Assembly (NCBI GenBank): GCA_025454405.1
Contig: JALOON010000002.1
Coordinates: 92,505 to 156,504 of the forward strand
Direction: 5' to 3'
Source of the DNA: Oscillatoriaceae cyanobacterium Prado104
Lineage (GTDB): Bacteria > Cyanobacteriota > Cyanobacteriia > Cyanobacteriales > Microcoleaceae
DNA: 64,000 bases
Shown in pieces: positions 35,406 to 45,280 of the stretch (its first letter is position 1; every line of letters begins with the position of its first letter). The notes below the pieces were generated by a model, which did not search any database, was not told the origin of the DNA, and was given only the letters and a program-made list of their open reading frames with translations. A program made the translations under genes and the position numbers.

Positions 35406-35716
35406 GTATTGACTTACGTGCGACCTCTATATACGGTACATTATTCTAGCGACTACGCGGTAGGATCGAAGGAAATCGGGGATATTTTGCAAGGGTTTAT
35501 TAGTCGATCGGATCGAGAGTTCGATACCCAAATTTCGGTCAATTGCGCCTACGGATTTTGCAAGGGGCGCGTTATCCCGACAAGCTGGAGCAAATGACTG
35601 GTCGTTGAGCGTGGATTTAAGCAAGATGCGCGACAGGCAATAATTACTTCGCTGTGACTCAAAGATTTATTGCTGTCACGCACATTAAATTTAAGTGTTC
35701 TGCATGAGTTATCCAA
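35406..35716. other. Gap without recognisable feature
   Basis: 311 bases between the ATPase-GGDEF gene and the lipoxygenase, which converge here. I see no terminator hairpin with a T run, no repeat family member and no credible gene; short frames in it are random. Confidence 0.5.
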
Positions 35717-37402
35717 CTAGATACTGATGCTGTTGAGAACTAAAGAAGGTTTCAGAGAAATGTAAGGGATTACCCGCTTTTTATTGTTCGCATCAATCTT
35801 CTGTTCGGCGATATTCAACTCTTGCTGAAACTGCTGCACCAGAATTTCGATCGGCCCTCCTTCAAACACTTCTTTAAAACACTTGTTGTAGAGTTCTTGG
35901 TAGGATTTGTCGTAATAACCCAGGCGATCGTAATGATAAGCTGACAAAGTAAACAGGATTTGCAGTTGTTCGGCCGCCCGCTGGTGAGGGGGAAGCATTT
36001 TGAGAATGTATGCTTCTCCGATCGCTTCTTCAGCAGCAGGAATATCCCGGTAGGCTGCCAGTGGCATATTAGCTGCAAAACTCATGTAGTAATCTTGAGG
36101 ATAATTGACTGCTGAATGCTGGGGTCCGCAGGTAAAAATCACAGTAGTAACAATCTCAATTAATTGTTGTGCTGTATCGATTTGCGCCGGCATTCCCTTA
36201 ACTCTACCGCCTTTTTCAGAAGCTAATTCGGCTGCCCAGCTTTGCAGTTCAATATCTTCAGCAATTACATCATTTGTCGGGTAAAAATAGTTGATAAACC
36301 CGGTAACAAAAGTGTGAATTGCATTCCACAGCAGCAATCCATCATCTCGATAGGGGTAGTGGGGAAGTTGATTTACATCATCCATGCCCCGATTTTTCAG
36401 TTCCGCAGGGAAGGAAAACCCATCAAGACTCCAGTTAGTATAAGCATCCCTCGCCAATTCCAATGACTCTGCTAAAGAACCCGCCAGCAAGCCATCAACA
36501 GGGCCACCGGGATTGATCAGTCTGGCACGCGCGAGATGGCTGTTAGCCAACATAAAGCGAAAGTGAGGTCGCAGAAGCAGGCTGAGAGGATGATTTTCAG
36601 CTAGCTGTCGGGCTGTGACGATCGCGAATGGTTCCATGACAAGATGGGTGAGTGCTAAATGAGAACACATTTCGTGATGGTTCGCATCTGCAACTTGCAC
36701 GCAGAGTTTGGCAAACAGCCAATCGAGGGGAGGATCGGAAGGGGTATAAACGTGACTTTCTCTGTTGGTATCTAGTTGAATGGCAAGGGGAACCATTTCA
36801 CCCCGATCGCGAATTCCCGTCCACCGCCAATGGAAGAAAGCGCGCGGTTTTGGCAAGTATTTTCTGCCTTTTTCATAGGTGCCACCTTGCACTTTTGAAG
36901 GGCCGAGATAGCTGGGGTCTGTTCCGGTATAATCGGCAATGTAAATGTTGTTTTCCTGCAATTCTTTAGGCAGATTGAAGAATTTAAAACTGGGAAGTTG
37001 TGCCAGTATTTGCGCGCGCGGATCTGCCGGATCTAACAGGCGCAAAACCATCGGATTTGCTCCGGATAAGCGCTGTTCGGCAAAGGCTCGATCGGTCTGG
37101 TAAGTTTTGGCAATTGCTGGCAGTGGCAGTACCGGGAAAAAGTCTTCGTAGTCTTGGAGGTCGTCGAGAGGATCGAGAAAAGACCTGGCTTTAACTGCCA
37201 ACATATTGACAGGAAGTTCGGCAGTTGCTAGTAGCCGTTCAGCAATGTAATCGACTGAAAGGTTTTCGATCGCTGGCAGTTCTTTGGATAATGCTAAAGG
37301 TGATAAAAAGTCATAGTCAAAGTGGTAAGCTTGCCGCTGCTGGTTGATGTAGTCGCTGCGCTGTTGTGCGTTCGGATCGTTTTGAGGGAGGGATGGTTTC
37401 AT
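35717..37402 (-). CDS. Lipoxygenase (linoleate oxygenase family)
   Basis: 561 residues from the ATG at 37402 (MKPSLPQNDP); the frame stays open upstream for 79 codons that do not look like protein. Lipoxygenases add O2 to polyunsaturated fatty acids through a non-haem iron. Ligands are visible: ADANHHEMCSHLALTHLVMEP (H-x4-H, near residues 240-250), GPQHSAVNYPQDYY (His and Asn), and a C-terminal isoleucine (SISI-COOH), the hallmark last ligand. FHWRWTGIRDRG and HPLSLLLRPHFRFMLANSHLA also match. There is no N-terminal PLAT domain, as in other short bacterial enzymes. The product regiochemistry is unknown. Confidence 0.93.
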   Translation of the reverse strand: MKPSLPQNDPNAQQRSDYINQQRQAYHFDYDFLSPLALSKELPAIENLSVDYIAERLLATAELPVNMLAVKARSFLDPLDDLQDYEDFFPVLPLPAIAKTYQTDRAFAEQRLSGANPMVLRLLDPADPRAQILAQLPSFKFFNLPKELQENNIYIADYTGTDPSYLGPSKVQGGTYEKGRKYLPKPRAFFHWRWTGIRDRGEMVPLAIQLDTNRESHVYTPSDPPLDWLFAKLCVQVADANHHEMCSHLALTHLVMEPFAIVTARQLAENHPLSLLLRPHFRFMLANSHLARARLINPGGPVDGLLAGSLAESLELARDAYTNWSLDGFSFPAELKNRGMDDVNQLPHYPYRDDGLLLWNAIHTFVTGFINYFYPTNDVIAEDIELQSWAAELASEKGGRVKGMPAQIDTAQQLIEIVTTVIFTCGPQHSAVNYPQDYYMSFAANMPLAAYRDIPAAEEAIGEAYILKMLPPHQRAAEQLQILFTLSAYHYDRLGYYDKSYQELYNKCFKEVFEGGPIEILVQQFQQELNIAEQKIDANNKKRVIPYISLKPSLVLNSISI

Positions 37403-38050
37403 AGATTGATATCCAACATAGTTATTTATCCCTAGTTTTGTAGCGAGATAGAAGTCCGATCGCGCGCTACAGCGAGGGATAAGAGAAGCAAGTATTTTGA
37501 CTGTGAATCGGATTTCATAAAACAACCCTTCGGAGGTCTGCAGGAGCACTCCGGACAGTTTGCAAATAATAATTTTTGTTAAAACTATTGCTACAGAAGA
37601 ATTGCTCGATTTATTTCCGGCACTCAACAAAACAGGCACTATTAGACTGAAGAACGCGGTTTGTTTGCCGAAATTGAGGGTTTGAACAAAATATTTTGTT
37701 TAAAATTTATTACCGCCTGTTCGGCGTCAACTCGAACTACTGTTGCATTATTTTGGGAAGTTCGGATGGGGCAGTAAAAAGCCGCGTTTGCTTGGAAAAA
37801 GCCGATCGCGTAACAGCGAGATCGGCTTCGAGATGGCTGGATACCTTGAATCCATGCCAAGTAATAGTTCCCCTTCAGATTTGGTATTATCAAAAATTAA
37901 TTAATGCAAAAGCACTTATCCCAACCATGATGGGTTCATTGCGGTACTGTCAAAAATGAGATAAAAGACCAGACCTCAAACAATTAATTGTAAGGATTCA
38001 GGTCTAAAATTGGGGAACAAGAGAAGGCATGAAAAAGTTACAAGTTGGTA
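37403..38050. other. 648-base gap, mostly featureless
   Basis: The gap upstream of the lipoxygenase. A short inverted repeat, AGACCT at 37971-37976 and AGGTCT at 38000-38005 around CAATTAATTG, is the only structure noticed. Short frames in it have no family character. The lipoxygenase promoter should lie near 37403-37640. Confidence 0.4.
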
Positions 38051-38299
38051 CTAGATCAAATCCAGCCGGCGTTTGAATTCATCGAGTGGGATAGTTTTGG
38101 TTTGTTTGGCGCGTTTCTCCAAAAATTCCATCAACTTCTGATTTTGACGCGATCGAGCAATCTCAATGTCCAAGTCATCAATTGCACTCAATATGAACTG
38201 CCGTCCGTCAGCCAACTGTATAATGACATCTCCATCATTAGCTTGCTCGAATAGCAATCGAATCTCCGTAAAATCTTCTGGAAGCGTAATGGTTGTCAT
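38051..38299 (-). CDS. Small antitoxin-like hypothetical protein
   Basis: 82 residues from the ATG at 38299 (MTTITLPEDF), chosen because GAGGAG lies nine bases upstream; a longer reading to 38353 lacks such a site. The fold suggested is beta-hairpin (DGDVIIQLADGRQFILSAI) followed by a basic helical tail (SRQNQKLMEFLEKRAKQTKT, then LDEFKRRLDLI). This resembles cyanobacterial small antitoxins of the Phd or AbrB style, but I do not recognise a family with certainty. No toxin gene is adjacent. Confidence 0.65.
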   Translation of the reverse strand: MTTITLPEDFTEIRLLFEQANDGDVIIQLADGRQFILSAIDDLDIEIARSRQNQKLMEFLEKRAKQTKTIPLDEFKRRLDLI

Positions 38300-38420
38300 C
38301 AATCTTACTCCTCGCCCCGATCGAGAGCGTATTTCCTTTGCAGCACAATACATGATACAATCTAAAGTAGTGTAACTTGCGCGCGCCTATCAAAAGTTAA
38401 TTAAATAATTTTATATACTC

Positions 38421-40334
38421 ATGACTATTTTTACCCTGCGTTCTATTAAAAAAGACTTCGGCATCAAGGAAATCCTGATCGATGCCAGCTTCAGCCTCGA
38501 TGAAGGCGATAAAGTCGGACTCATCGGCACTAACGGTTCCGGCAAATCCACCCTCCTGAAAATGATAGCTGGTTTGGAACCGATCGACTCGGGCGATCGC
38601 TGGGTCAATTCCGGTTCTAAAATAGTTTATCTCCCCCAACAGCCGGATTTAGATGAAAATCGCACTGTTTTAGAGCAGGTATTTGCTGACAGTGGCGAAC
38701 AAATGGCTTTGGTGCGAGAATACGAGGAAATTTCCGATAAATTGTCCCACGGCAAAGGCGATACTGATAAGTTAATGGCGCGTTTGTCGGCGGTTTCCGC
38801 CCGCATGGAAGAGGTGGGCGCGTGGGATTTGGAAACTAGCGCGAAAACAATTTTGAGCAAGTTAGGAATTCAGGATTTTGAGGCAAAAATTGGCGATTTG
38901 TCCGGCGGCTACCGCAAGCGAATTGCTTTAGCAACAGCTTTACTTTCGGAACCAGATGTGTTGTTGATGGACGAACCAACCAACCATTTGGACGCGCTGT
39001 CTGTCGAATGGTTGCAAAATTATTTGAACGGATTTCGCGGTGCTTTGTTGTTGATTACGCACGATCGCTATTTTCTCGATCGCGTTACCAATCGCATTTT
39101 AGAAATCGATCGGGGCGACCTTTTCAATTATAGTGGGAATTACGCTTATTATTTGGAAAAAAAGGCGCTAGCTGAAGAATCTGCAGCTAGCACCCAGCGC
39201 AAGCACGCGGGAGTTTTGCGGCGAGAATTGGAATGGTTGAAGCGCGGGCCGAAAGCCAGAAGTACCAAGCAAAAAGCTCGGATCGATCGCATTAAAGATA
39301 TGCGCAGTCAAGAGTTCAAACAAGCTAACGGCAAAGTTGAAATTGCTACTGCAGGCCGCCGCATTGGCAAGAAAGTTATTGACTTGCAAAACATCTGCAA
39401 AAGTTACGGCAATCGCACTTTAATTAAAAATTTTACCTACAATTTTACTCCCGAAGACCGCATCGGAATTATCGGCAGCAACGGTGCGGGAAAATCGACC
39501 CTGATGGATATCATCACCGGACGCATTCAGCCGGATTCGGGTACTGTCGAAATCGGTACGACAATTCACATCGGTTATTTCGACCAACATTCTGAGGATT
39601 TGATACCGAATGAAAATCAGCGCGTCATTGAATACCTCAAAAGCGTCGCGGAATTGGTAAAAACGGCGGATGGAGAAATCATTACTGCTTCGCAAATGTT
39701 GGAGAAATTTCTGTTTCCCCCCAACCAACAATACGCGCCGATTCACAAACTTTCCGGCGGGGAAAAGCGCAGGTTGTTTCTGTTAAAAGTGCTGATGAGC
39801 GCGCCCAACGTATTGATTTTAGACGAACCGACAAACGATTTAGACGTGCAAACTTTGGCAGTTTTAGAGGATTATTTGGAAGATTTTAACGGTTGCGTAA
39901 TCGTAGTATCGCACGATCGCTATTTTCTCGATCGGACGATCGACATGATTTTTGCCTTGGAACCCGGTGGCAATTTGCGCTTGTATCCCGGCAATTATTC
40001 GGTGTATTTAGATTGCAAAAAAGCTGAGGAAACCCAAGAATTTAAAGTTCAAAAAGAGAAAACTAAACCTGCTGAATCTAACAATCCCAAATCTAAAATC
40101 CCAAATCCAAAATCGACCAAGCTTTCATTTAAAGAAAAGCGGGAATACGAACAATTAGAAACTCAAATCCCGCAGATGGAAGCTGAGAAATCAGAGATCG
40201 AACAGATTTTGTACAACAATACTCCCAGCGAATTTACAGAAGTAAAGAAATTATCCGAACGTTTGGCCGAATTGAGTGAAGCAATCGATCGATCGACTGA
40301 AAGGTGGTTGGAATTGGCAGAACGTTTGAGTTAA
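38421..40334 (+). CDS. uup: ABC-F family ATPase, Uup-like
   Basis: 637 residues with two ABC ATPase domains and no membrane segments. Domain 1: GTNGSGKSTLLK, LSGGYRKRIALA and LLMDEPTNHLD. A linker of the ABC-F type follows (KHAGVLRRELEWLKRGPKAR). Domain 2: GSNGAGKSTLMD, LSGGEKRRLFLL and LILDEPTNDLD. A Pro/Lys linker (KSKIPNPKSTK) leads to a C-terminal coiled coil (LSFKEKREYEQLETQIPQME onward) typical of Uup. ABC-F proteins act on ribosomes; Uup has also been tied to branched DNA structures. No Shine-Dalgarno sequence is visible in the AT-rich leader. The subtype is moderately sure. Confidence 0.92.
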   Translation: MTIFTLRSIKKDFGIKEILIDASFSLDEGDKVGLIGTNGSGKSTLLKMIAGLEPIDSGDRWVNSGSKIVYLPQQPDLDENRTVLEQVFADSGEQMALVREYEEISDKLSHGKGDTDKLMARLSAVSARMEEVGAWDLETSAKTILSKLGIQDFEAKIGDLSGGYRKRIALATALLSEPDVLLMDEPTNHLDALSVEWLQNYLNGFRGALLLITHDRYFLDRVTNRILEIDRGDLFNYSGNYAYYLEKKALAEESAASTQRKHAGVLRRELEWLKRGPKARSTKQKARIDRIKDMRSQEFKQANGKVEIATAGRRIGKKVIDLQNICKSYGNRTLIKNFTYNFTPEDRIGIIGSNGAGKSTLMDIITGRIQPDSGTVEIGTTIHIGYFDQHSEDLIPNENQRVIEYLKSVAELVKTADGEIITASQMLEKFLFPPNQQYAPIHKLSGGEKRRLFLLKVLMSAPNVLILDEPTNDLDVQTLAVLEDYLEDFNGCVIVVSHDRYFLDRTIDMIFALEPGGNLRLYPGNYSVYLDCKKAEETQEFKVQKEKTKPAESNNPKSKIPNPKSTKLSFKEKREYEQLETQIPQMEAEKSEIEQILYNNTPSEFTEVKKLSERLAELSEAIDRSTERWLELAERLS

Positions 40335-40467
40335 TACAATTTGAGATTTGCGAGATGAGAAAGTGGAGATCGATCGTTGGTTTAAAACTTGTGAGTAGCG
40401 ATTTTACCTGAGTTCGCTATCTTCTGACAAGCTATCAAAAATTTTGAGCAATTCCCATATAAATGAT

Positions 40468-40590
40468 ATCTTGCACCATCATTAATAATCCTGTAGGGGC
40501 GGGCTCGCCAACAAGCTTAAAAGCAGCAAACAGGTTAAATAAACCCGCCCCCACCCTACGAAAAACCTCTAAGTGACATTTGTGCAAGAT
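40468..40590 (-). repeat. Family A miniature inverted-repeat element (full copy)
   Basis: ATCTTGCACC at 40468-40477 and GTGCAAGAT at 40582-40590 are the ends. Inside are CTGTAGGGGCGGGCTCGCC and AAATAAACCCGCCCCCACCC. It has the opposite orientation to the copy at 2159-2288. It fills most of the gap after uup. Confidence 0.75.
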
Positions 40591-40630
40591 GTCAGATATA
40601 ATAGAAAAATGTCGAGATAGGTAAAAACAT

Positions 40631-41443
40631 ATGTCTCAATCTGTTGTGCCAGCGATCGAAGAAAAGCTGACCGATACTTCGGTCACATTAACTTTTGAAG
40701 AGTACAAAGTTTATCAAAGCAATGATGATGTAAAATACGAACTGTACGAAGGCAAATTAATTCCTATGCCAACAGCAACAATTCTACACATAAAAATTTG
40801 CGAATATTTAGTTTACCAGTTGCAGCGTTACTTAGCAGAGCGCCAACTTAACTTAGTAGTAAAAACTGGTTTGGGAGTAAGAACAGCAAAGGATAAATCC
40901 CGAATTCCCGACGTAGTTGTCTGTACCAGAAACCTTTGGCAACAAGCAGAATCCTGCCCCGGTGCCGGCATCCTAGATTTTGAGGAAAAACCGCTGTTAG
41001 TCGTAGAGGTAGTCAGTGAAAATCGACGGCAAGATTATGTTATCAAACGTGCCGAATACGAACAAGCTAACGTGCCGGAATACATAATCGTTGACCCCGC
41101 CCAAAATAGAGAGCGCGTGCGCGTATTGGCATTTCAAGAAGGTGAAGAGAGTTATACACAAATAGATTACTTGCTGGGGCAGGAAATGGTATCTGTAGTA
41201 TTTCCCGATCTGAGATTATCAGTAGATGAAATACTTTGCCCGCCGTTAGTCGATGACTTAATTAATGAAGAAAAAACTCAGTTGCAAGAAATCGAACAAC
41301 AACTTGCAACAGAGCAGCAGCGTGTCGATAACGAACGCCAGCGTGCCGATAACGAACGCCAGCGTGCCGATAACGAACGCCAACGCGCAGAAAGATTGGC
41401 AGCGAGGTTGCGGGAATTAGAAATAGATCCCGATACTGTTTAG
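40631..41443 (+). CDS. Uma2 family (DUF820) putative restriction-like endonuclease
   Basis: 270 residues. Uma2/DUF820 proteins have a PD-(D/E)XK nuclease fold and are hugely expanded in cyanobacteria; their targets are not established. The core motifs are YELYEGKLIPMPTATILHI, KSRIPDVVVCTRNLW (the Asp), and PLLVVEVVSENRRQDYVIKRAEYEQ (E-x-V-S with Lys). YIIVDPAQ follows. The C-terminal 60 residues are a coiled coil encoded by three 21-base tandem repeats at 41321-41383 (NERQRAD units), so its length is likely variable between strains. An IS630 fossil follows. Confidence 0.88.
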   Translation: MSQSVVPAIEEKLTDTSVTLTFEEYKVYQSNDDVKYELYEGKLIPMPTATILHIKICEYLVYQLQRYLAERQLNLVVKTGLGVRTAKDKSRIPDVVVCTRNLWQQAESCPGAGILDFEEKPLLVVEVVSENRRQDYVIKRAEYEQANVPEYIIVDPAQNRERVRVLAFQEGEESYTQIDYLLGQEMVSVVFPDLRLSVDEILCPPLVDDLINEEKTQLQEIEQQLATEQQRVDNERQRADNERQRADNERQRAERLAARLRELEIDPDTV

Positions 41444-41452
41444 AGGATAAAT

Positions 41453-41650
41453 GGTAAGACTTTTCAACAAATTAATGAGTTTTTGCAGGTAGCACGTGCA
41501 ACAGTTGGATATTGGTCAGATCGGGCGACTCTAGATAATATAGAAAGCTTTTGCGATCGCAGAAGTTAAGGTGATTTTCGTAAGGTTACTCCAGAGTATG
41601 AAAATATCTTGCTAGAAACAATATATTACGTTTTTTTCGATCGTCTTTAA
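41453..41650 (+). pseudogene. IS630-type transposase N-terminal remnant
   Basis: The frame reads GKTFQQINEFLQVARATVGY, WSDRATLDNIESFCDRRS, then an in-frame stop, then GDFRKVTPEYENILLETIYY. RGDFRKVTPEYE-x-LLLETI is the characteristic N-terminal winged-helix region of IS630-family transposases as I remember it. The DDE catalytic part is absent. No start codon is obvious. It overlaps the last bases of the convergent downstream gene. Confidence 0.7.
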
Positions 41651-42978
41651 GGGGAAGGTGAAGGTACGGGAGCATTTGGGAGGGAACGTACTAATGGGGA
41701 AGGTGAAGGTGCCGGAGTATTTTGCTGGAATCGCGCTAAAGATGCAGCAGTTTCTTCTGGTTTTCCGGTGGAGGGAAACACTAAAATACTCTTAATTTGC
41801 GGGTTGTCAATCAGTTCTTTCAAGCGATTAAATTGCTTGTCAGAAATTGCAACTCCTGCATAATTTTTGGCATATTCTAGCTCGTCGTTGAAATTAGCAT
41901 CGTTGTAAATTTGAATGAAAGCTCGATCGACACCCCAATTTTCCCAATCCGCCGCAAAATAACGTTTTCCCCAATAAGGATTGTGATGGCAGATGTCAAA
42001 ACTCACTCTAGGATTGACTTTTTTAATGTCAGCCTTCATTTGCCTCACAAAATTAGTCAAACCAGAAGTGCGATCGACTTTTCCGGGCAAGTCAGCATGA
42101 TAGCCCAAGTAATCATCCCACTGCACGGCATCGATATTTGGATACTTTTTGACAAACTCTACAGAGATGTTTCTGAATAAATTAGCAACCTCTGGAATCT
42201 CCACATCTAATACGTAATGCTCGATACCGGGATAGGTTTTATCAACCCCAGGTACAATCCATCTTTTAGCAATTGCCAAGTCAAAAATCGGGCTGTTTTT
42301 ATCAATTTTAATCCCCTTCTCAAAATAAGCGTGAACTTGCATTCCCTGTTTGTGCGCCTCATCAATCAACCAATCCAACCACTGTTCTTGAAATTCGTTG
42401 GGACAGCTTTTGAATCCAAATGTTTGCTGCATGACATTGCTATCGTACATCGTACAACCGTTACCCCAGACTCCATGAATAATTGTATTAAATCCTTGGC
42501 TGCGATAGAAACGAACTCGATCGCGAATCATTTGTTCGCTGGCATTATTAGTCACTTGATAGCGACTTAAATAAATTCCCCTGATTGCCTTTTTCTCCCA
42601 AGGAGTTTGAGGCGATGGTGATGACTTGGGGGGTGTCGAAGCTGCGGGCGATAGCGGAATTTGCGGGTTAGTTGTTGGTGTTGCAACCGGCGCGGGCGGC
42701 AGGGGGTTATTGCCAATCGGTGCGCGTTGAACCGGCGCTAGAGGCAAATTAGCAGGGGCTGGTTGTTGATTGTTAGGATTAGTTGCTGTTTGAGGCTCTT
42801 TTTGTGGCTCATTTTGTTGAATGTTGGGCAGAAACTTGCTAATACCCAGGCTATTAGCTAGAGTATCTAGATTTCTAAATCCCCAATAACCAACACCTAA
42901 CAATACTATAATTAATGAAAAGGGAATGCTCGCACATCCACATCCGCTATTTTCTTTTTTAGATGATTTAGATGACAT
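41647..42978 (-). CDS. Membrane-anchored glycoside-hydrolase-like (family 10-like TIM barrel) protein
   Basis: 443 residues. After a short Cys-containing start (SGCGCASIP) lies a hydrophobic anchor at about 18-36, then a long Pro/Asn/Gln-rich linker to about residue 128. The barrel domain starts AIRGIYLSRYQVTNNASEQ. It continues with YRSQGFNTIIHGVWGNGC, WLDWLIDEAHKQGMQVHAYF, YVLDVEIPEVANLF and IDAVQWDDYLGY (likely catalytic acids). DICHHNPYWGKRYFAADW and RAFIQIYNDANF follow. This is the DUF4015/GHL10-like putative glycosidase pattern. The tail is Pro/Ser repeats (PAPSPSP). The substrate is unknown; a cell-envelope polysaccharide is likely. Confidence 0.82.
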   Translation of the reverse strand: MSSKSSKKENSGCGCASIPFSLIIVLLGVGYWGFRNLDTLANSLGISKFLPNIQQNEPQKEPQTATNPNNQQPAPANLPLAPVQRAPIGNNPLPPAPVATPTTNPQIPLSPAASTPPKSSPSPQTPWEKKAIRGIYLSRYQVTNNASEQMIRDRVRFYRSQGFNTIIHGVWGNGCTMYDSNVMQQTFGFKSCPNEFQEQWLDWLIDEAHKQGMQVHAYFEKGIKIDKNSPIFDLAIAKRWIVPGVDKTYPGIEHYVLDVEIPEVANLFRNISVEFVKKYPNIDAVQWDDYLGYHADLPGKVDRTSGLTNFVRQMKADIKKVNPRVSFDICHHNPYWGKRYFAADWENWGVDRAFIQIYNDANFNDELEYAKNYAGVAISDKQFNRLKELIDNPQIKSILVFPSTGKPEETAASLARFQQNTPAPSPSPLVRSLPNAPVPSPSP

Positions 42979-43012
42979 TGTATATAAAAAGAAAGAGTGT
43001 TTCGATCGTACA

Positions 43013-43183
43013 TCAAGCTACTACACTTTGAGAGCGATCGATTCCGCATATATCGGTTTTCACGGACATATCGACGTATTTTATAAGTTCTGAATCATTA
43101 ATTATGACAGAATAATCTTCATCAATACCATTTGGCGGATTACTAAAAGCTGGTGCGAATGTTACAACACCAATTTTTACCAT
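43013..43183 (-). CDS. Possible small protein, 56 residues
   Basis: An open frame below the usual length cut-off: MVKIGVVTFAPAFSNPPNGI then DEDYSVIINDSELIKYVDMS and a Cys-containing end. Composition is protein-like, and it is read in the same direction as the glycosidase gene, 200 bases upstream of it. There is no good Shine-Dalgarno sequence (AGGAG lies about 20 bases before the ATG). No family recognised; it may be a fragment. Confidence 0.3.
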   Translation of the reverse strand: MVKIGVVTFAPAFSNPPNGIDEDYSVIINDSELIKYVDMSVKTDICGIDRSQSVVA

Positions 43184-43618
43184 TAAATTTCTTTATCGAT
43201 CTCCTATAAGGTGCTAACTAACAGCATAGTTATCGATCGCGGATAGTCTACAGTTTGGCGGATCGCCTCCAACTCCTCCAACACCCCAGAAAGCTGATTC
43301 CAATTATATTAACCTGACAGCCTGGAGGCCGACAGCGGGCAACGATCGACTGTTTCTGAACTCCCGCCGCCACTACCCGCAGATCTGCCACCGACAAGCA
43401 CAGCCGCCACTTGCAGTTAAACTTATTGCCCGAAGTTGGGGAAGCGTCAAACTTACCCGGTTTCTAGTTGCCCGTGGATGGTAAAGCCGATCGACATCTT
43501 CGATCGAGTGGGATCGGAGCGCTGCGATCGGCTACAATCCACTTTGGTAAAGAATTTTTACAAGTTCTGTGTCCATTACAGGCTTTTCCGGTCTGTATTA
43601 CCCAAACCGCCTGAAAAT
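43184..43618. other. Leader region of ndhB
   Basis: About 430 bases before the ndhB ATG. An upstream frame continuous with ndhB exists from 43436 but lacks NdhB-like sequence, so it is treated as leader. No known riboswitch or repeat family was recognised. Confidence 0.4.
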
Positions 43619-45184
43619 ATGGATTTTGCTACTCTTGCCGCCCAGCTAAATGCTGGAACTATCTTGCCCGAGGGAATTGTCATCATCACCCTCGTGGTTG
43701 TTCTCGTCGGCGATTTAATCGTAGGCCGCAGTTCCTCTAGTTGGACTCCCTACGCTGCCGTTGCGGGCTTGCTGGCCGCCGTCGCTGCTTTGTGTTTGCA
43801 GTGGGATAACACTAATACCATCTCATTTCTCGGCGGTTTTAACAGCGATGCTTTGAGTTTAGTTTTTCGCGGAATCGTCGCTTTGAGTGCGGCTGTCACT
43901 ATTTTGATATCCGTGCGCTACGTATTGCAAACTGGTACTCCTTTAGCAGAATTTATCGGCATTTTGCTGTCCGCTACTTTGGGGGGAATGTTCCTGTCCG
44001 GGGCCGATGAATTGGTGATGATTTTTGTTTCTTTGGAAACTCTCAGTATCTCCTCTTATTTACTGACGGGCTATACCAAACGCGACCCGCGTTCCAATGA
44101 AGCTGCTTTGAAATATTTGTTAATTGGGGCATCTTCTTCGGCGGTGTTTCTGTACGGTATTTCGCTGCTGTACGGATTGTCGGGTGGCGAAACTAAGCTA
44201 AGCGCGATCGCGGCCAATCTTTCTGCTGTTAATAACGGTCAATCTCTCGGTTTGGTAATTGCATTGGTATTTTCGATCGCGGGGATTGCTTTCAAAATCT
44301 CTGCGGTTCCTTTTCACCAATGGACTCCTGACGTTTACGAAGGTTCGCCGACACCAGTAGTTGCTTTCCTTTCTGTAGGTTCCAAAGCAGCAGGTTTTGC
44401 CCTGGCTATTCGCTTGTTAACCAGTGCTTTTCCTGCACTTACAGAACAGTGGCACTTCGTGTTTACGGCCTTAGCAATTCTCAGCATGGTGTTGGGAAAT
44501 GTGGTTGCCCTCGCGCAAACCAGCATGAAGCGGCTGTTAGCTTATTCTTCGATCGCCCAAGCAGGTTTTGTCATGCTTGGTTTGATTGCCGGAACCGAAG
44601 CAGGTTATGCCAGCATGATATTTTATATGTTGGTTTACCTGTTTATGAACTTGGGCGGTTTCGCTTGCATTATCCTGTTCTCCCTGCGGACTGGAACCGA
44701 TCAAATCAGCGAATATTCCGGTTTGTATCAAAAAGACCCGCTGTTAACTTTGACCTTGAGTATCTGTTTGCTGTCTTTGGGTGGAATTCCCCCGCTGGCA
44801 GGATTCTTTGGCAAAATTTACCTGTTCTGGGCAGGCTGGCAAGCTGGACTTTACGGCTTAGTTATCCTGGGATTAATTACCAGCGTGGTTTCGATTTACT
44901 ACTACATCCGCGTCGTCAAGATGATGGTGGTGAAGGAACCTCAAGAAATGTCGGATGCAGTAAAGAATTATCCAGAGGTTCGCTGGAACCTGCCGGGATT
45001 GCGACCGTTACAGGTGAGCGTCATTGTGACATTAATTGCTACTTCGCTAGCTGGTATTTTGTCCAATCCTTTGTTTAATTTGGCTAACGATTCTGTTACC
45101 AAAACTCCGATTTTGCAGTCGGCTTTGAATCAAGTGCAACCTGTAGTAGCTGCGAAGATTGAGTCGAATTCTTTATCTCGCTAG
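43619..45184 (+). CDS. ndhB: NAD(P)H-quinone oxidoreductase subunit 2 (NdhB)
   Basis: 521 residues from the ATG at 43619 ([11 protein letters not shown]), the normal NdhB length. It is a thylakoid-membrane antiporter-like subunit of NDH-1 used in respiration and cyclic electron flow. About 14 hydrophobic helices are visible. Key motifs are [57 protein letters not shown] (proton-channel Lys and the quinone-side loop) and [16 protein letters not shown]. It is present once, monocistronic, and ends at a strong terminator. Confidence 0.97.
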   Translation: MDFATLAAQLNAGTILPEGIVIITLVVVLVGDLIVGRSSSSWTPYAAVAGLLAAVAALCLQWDNTNTISFLGGFNSDALSLVFRGIVALSAAVTILISVRYVLQTGTPLAEFIGILLSATLGGMFLSGADELVMIFVSLETLSISSYLLTGYTKRDPRSNEAALKYLLIGASSSAVFLYGISLLYGLSGGETKLSAIAANLSAVNNGQSLGLVIALVFSIAGIAFKISAVPFHQWTPDVYEGSPTPVVAFLSVGSKAAGFALAIRLLTSAFPALTEQWHFVFTALAILSMVLGNVVALAQTSMKRLLAYSSIAQAGFVMLGLIAGTEAGYASMIFYMLVYLFMNLGGFACIILFSLRTGTDQISEYSGLYQKDPLLTLTLSICLLSLGGIPPLAGFFGKIYLFWAGWQAGLYGLVILGLITSVVSIYYYIRVVKMMVVKEPQEMSDAVKNYPEVRWNLPGLRPLQVSVIVTLIATSLAGILSNPLFNLANDSVTKTPILQSALNQVQPVVAAKIESNSLSR

Positions 45185-45216
45185 GATTAAGTTTACCTGT
45201 TGTAAAAGATAGAGAA

Positions 45217-45250
45217 GTGCCTAGCTGCAAAAGGTTAGGCGCTTTTTTTT
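45217..45250 (+). terminator. Rho-independent terminator after ndhB
   Basis: GTGCCTAGC at 45217-45225 pairs with GTTAGGCGC at 45234-45242 around a TGCAAAAG loop, followed by eight T residues. It lies 33 bases after the ndhB stop. Strong intrinsic terminator. Confidence 0.85.
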
Positions 45251-45280
45251 CGCAAACTGCTGTTTATCTAATACCCGGAT

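Noticed and set aside
37403..37639. N-terminal extension of the lipoxygenase
   Set aside because: 79 upstream codons lack family similarity; ATG at 37402 gives a typical short bacterial lipoxygenase start.
43436..43618. N-terminal extension of NdhB
   Set aside because: The in-frame extension has no NdhB similarity and no membrane character; the ATG at 43619 gives the normal length.
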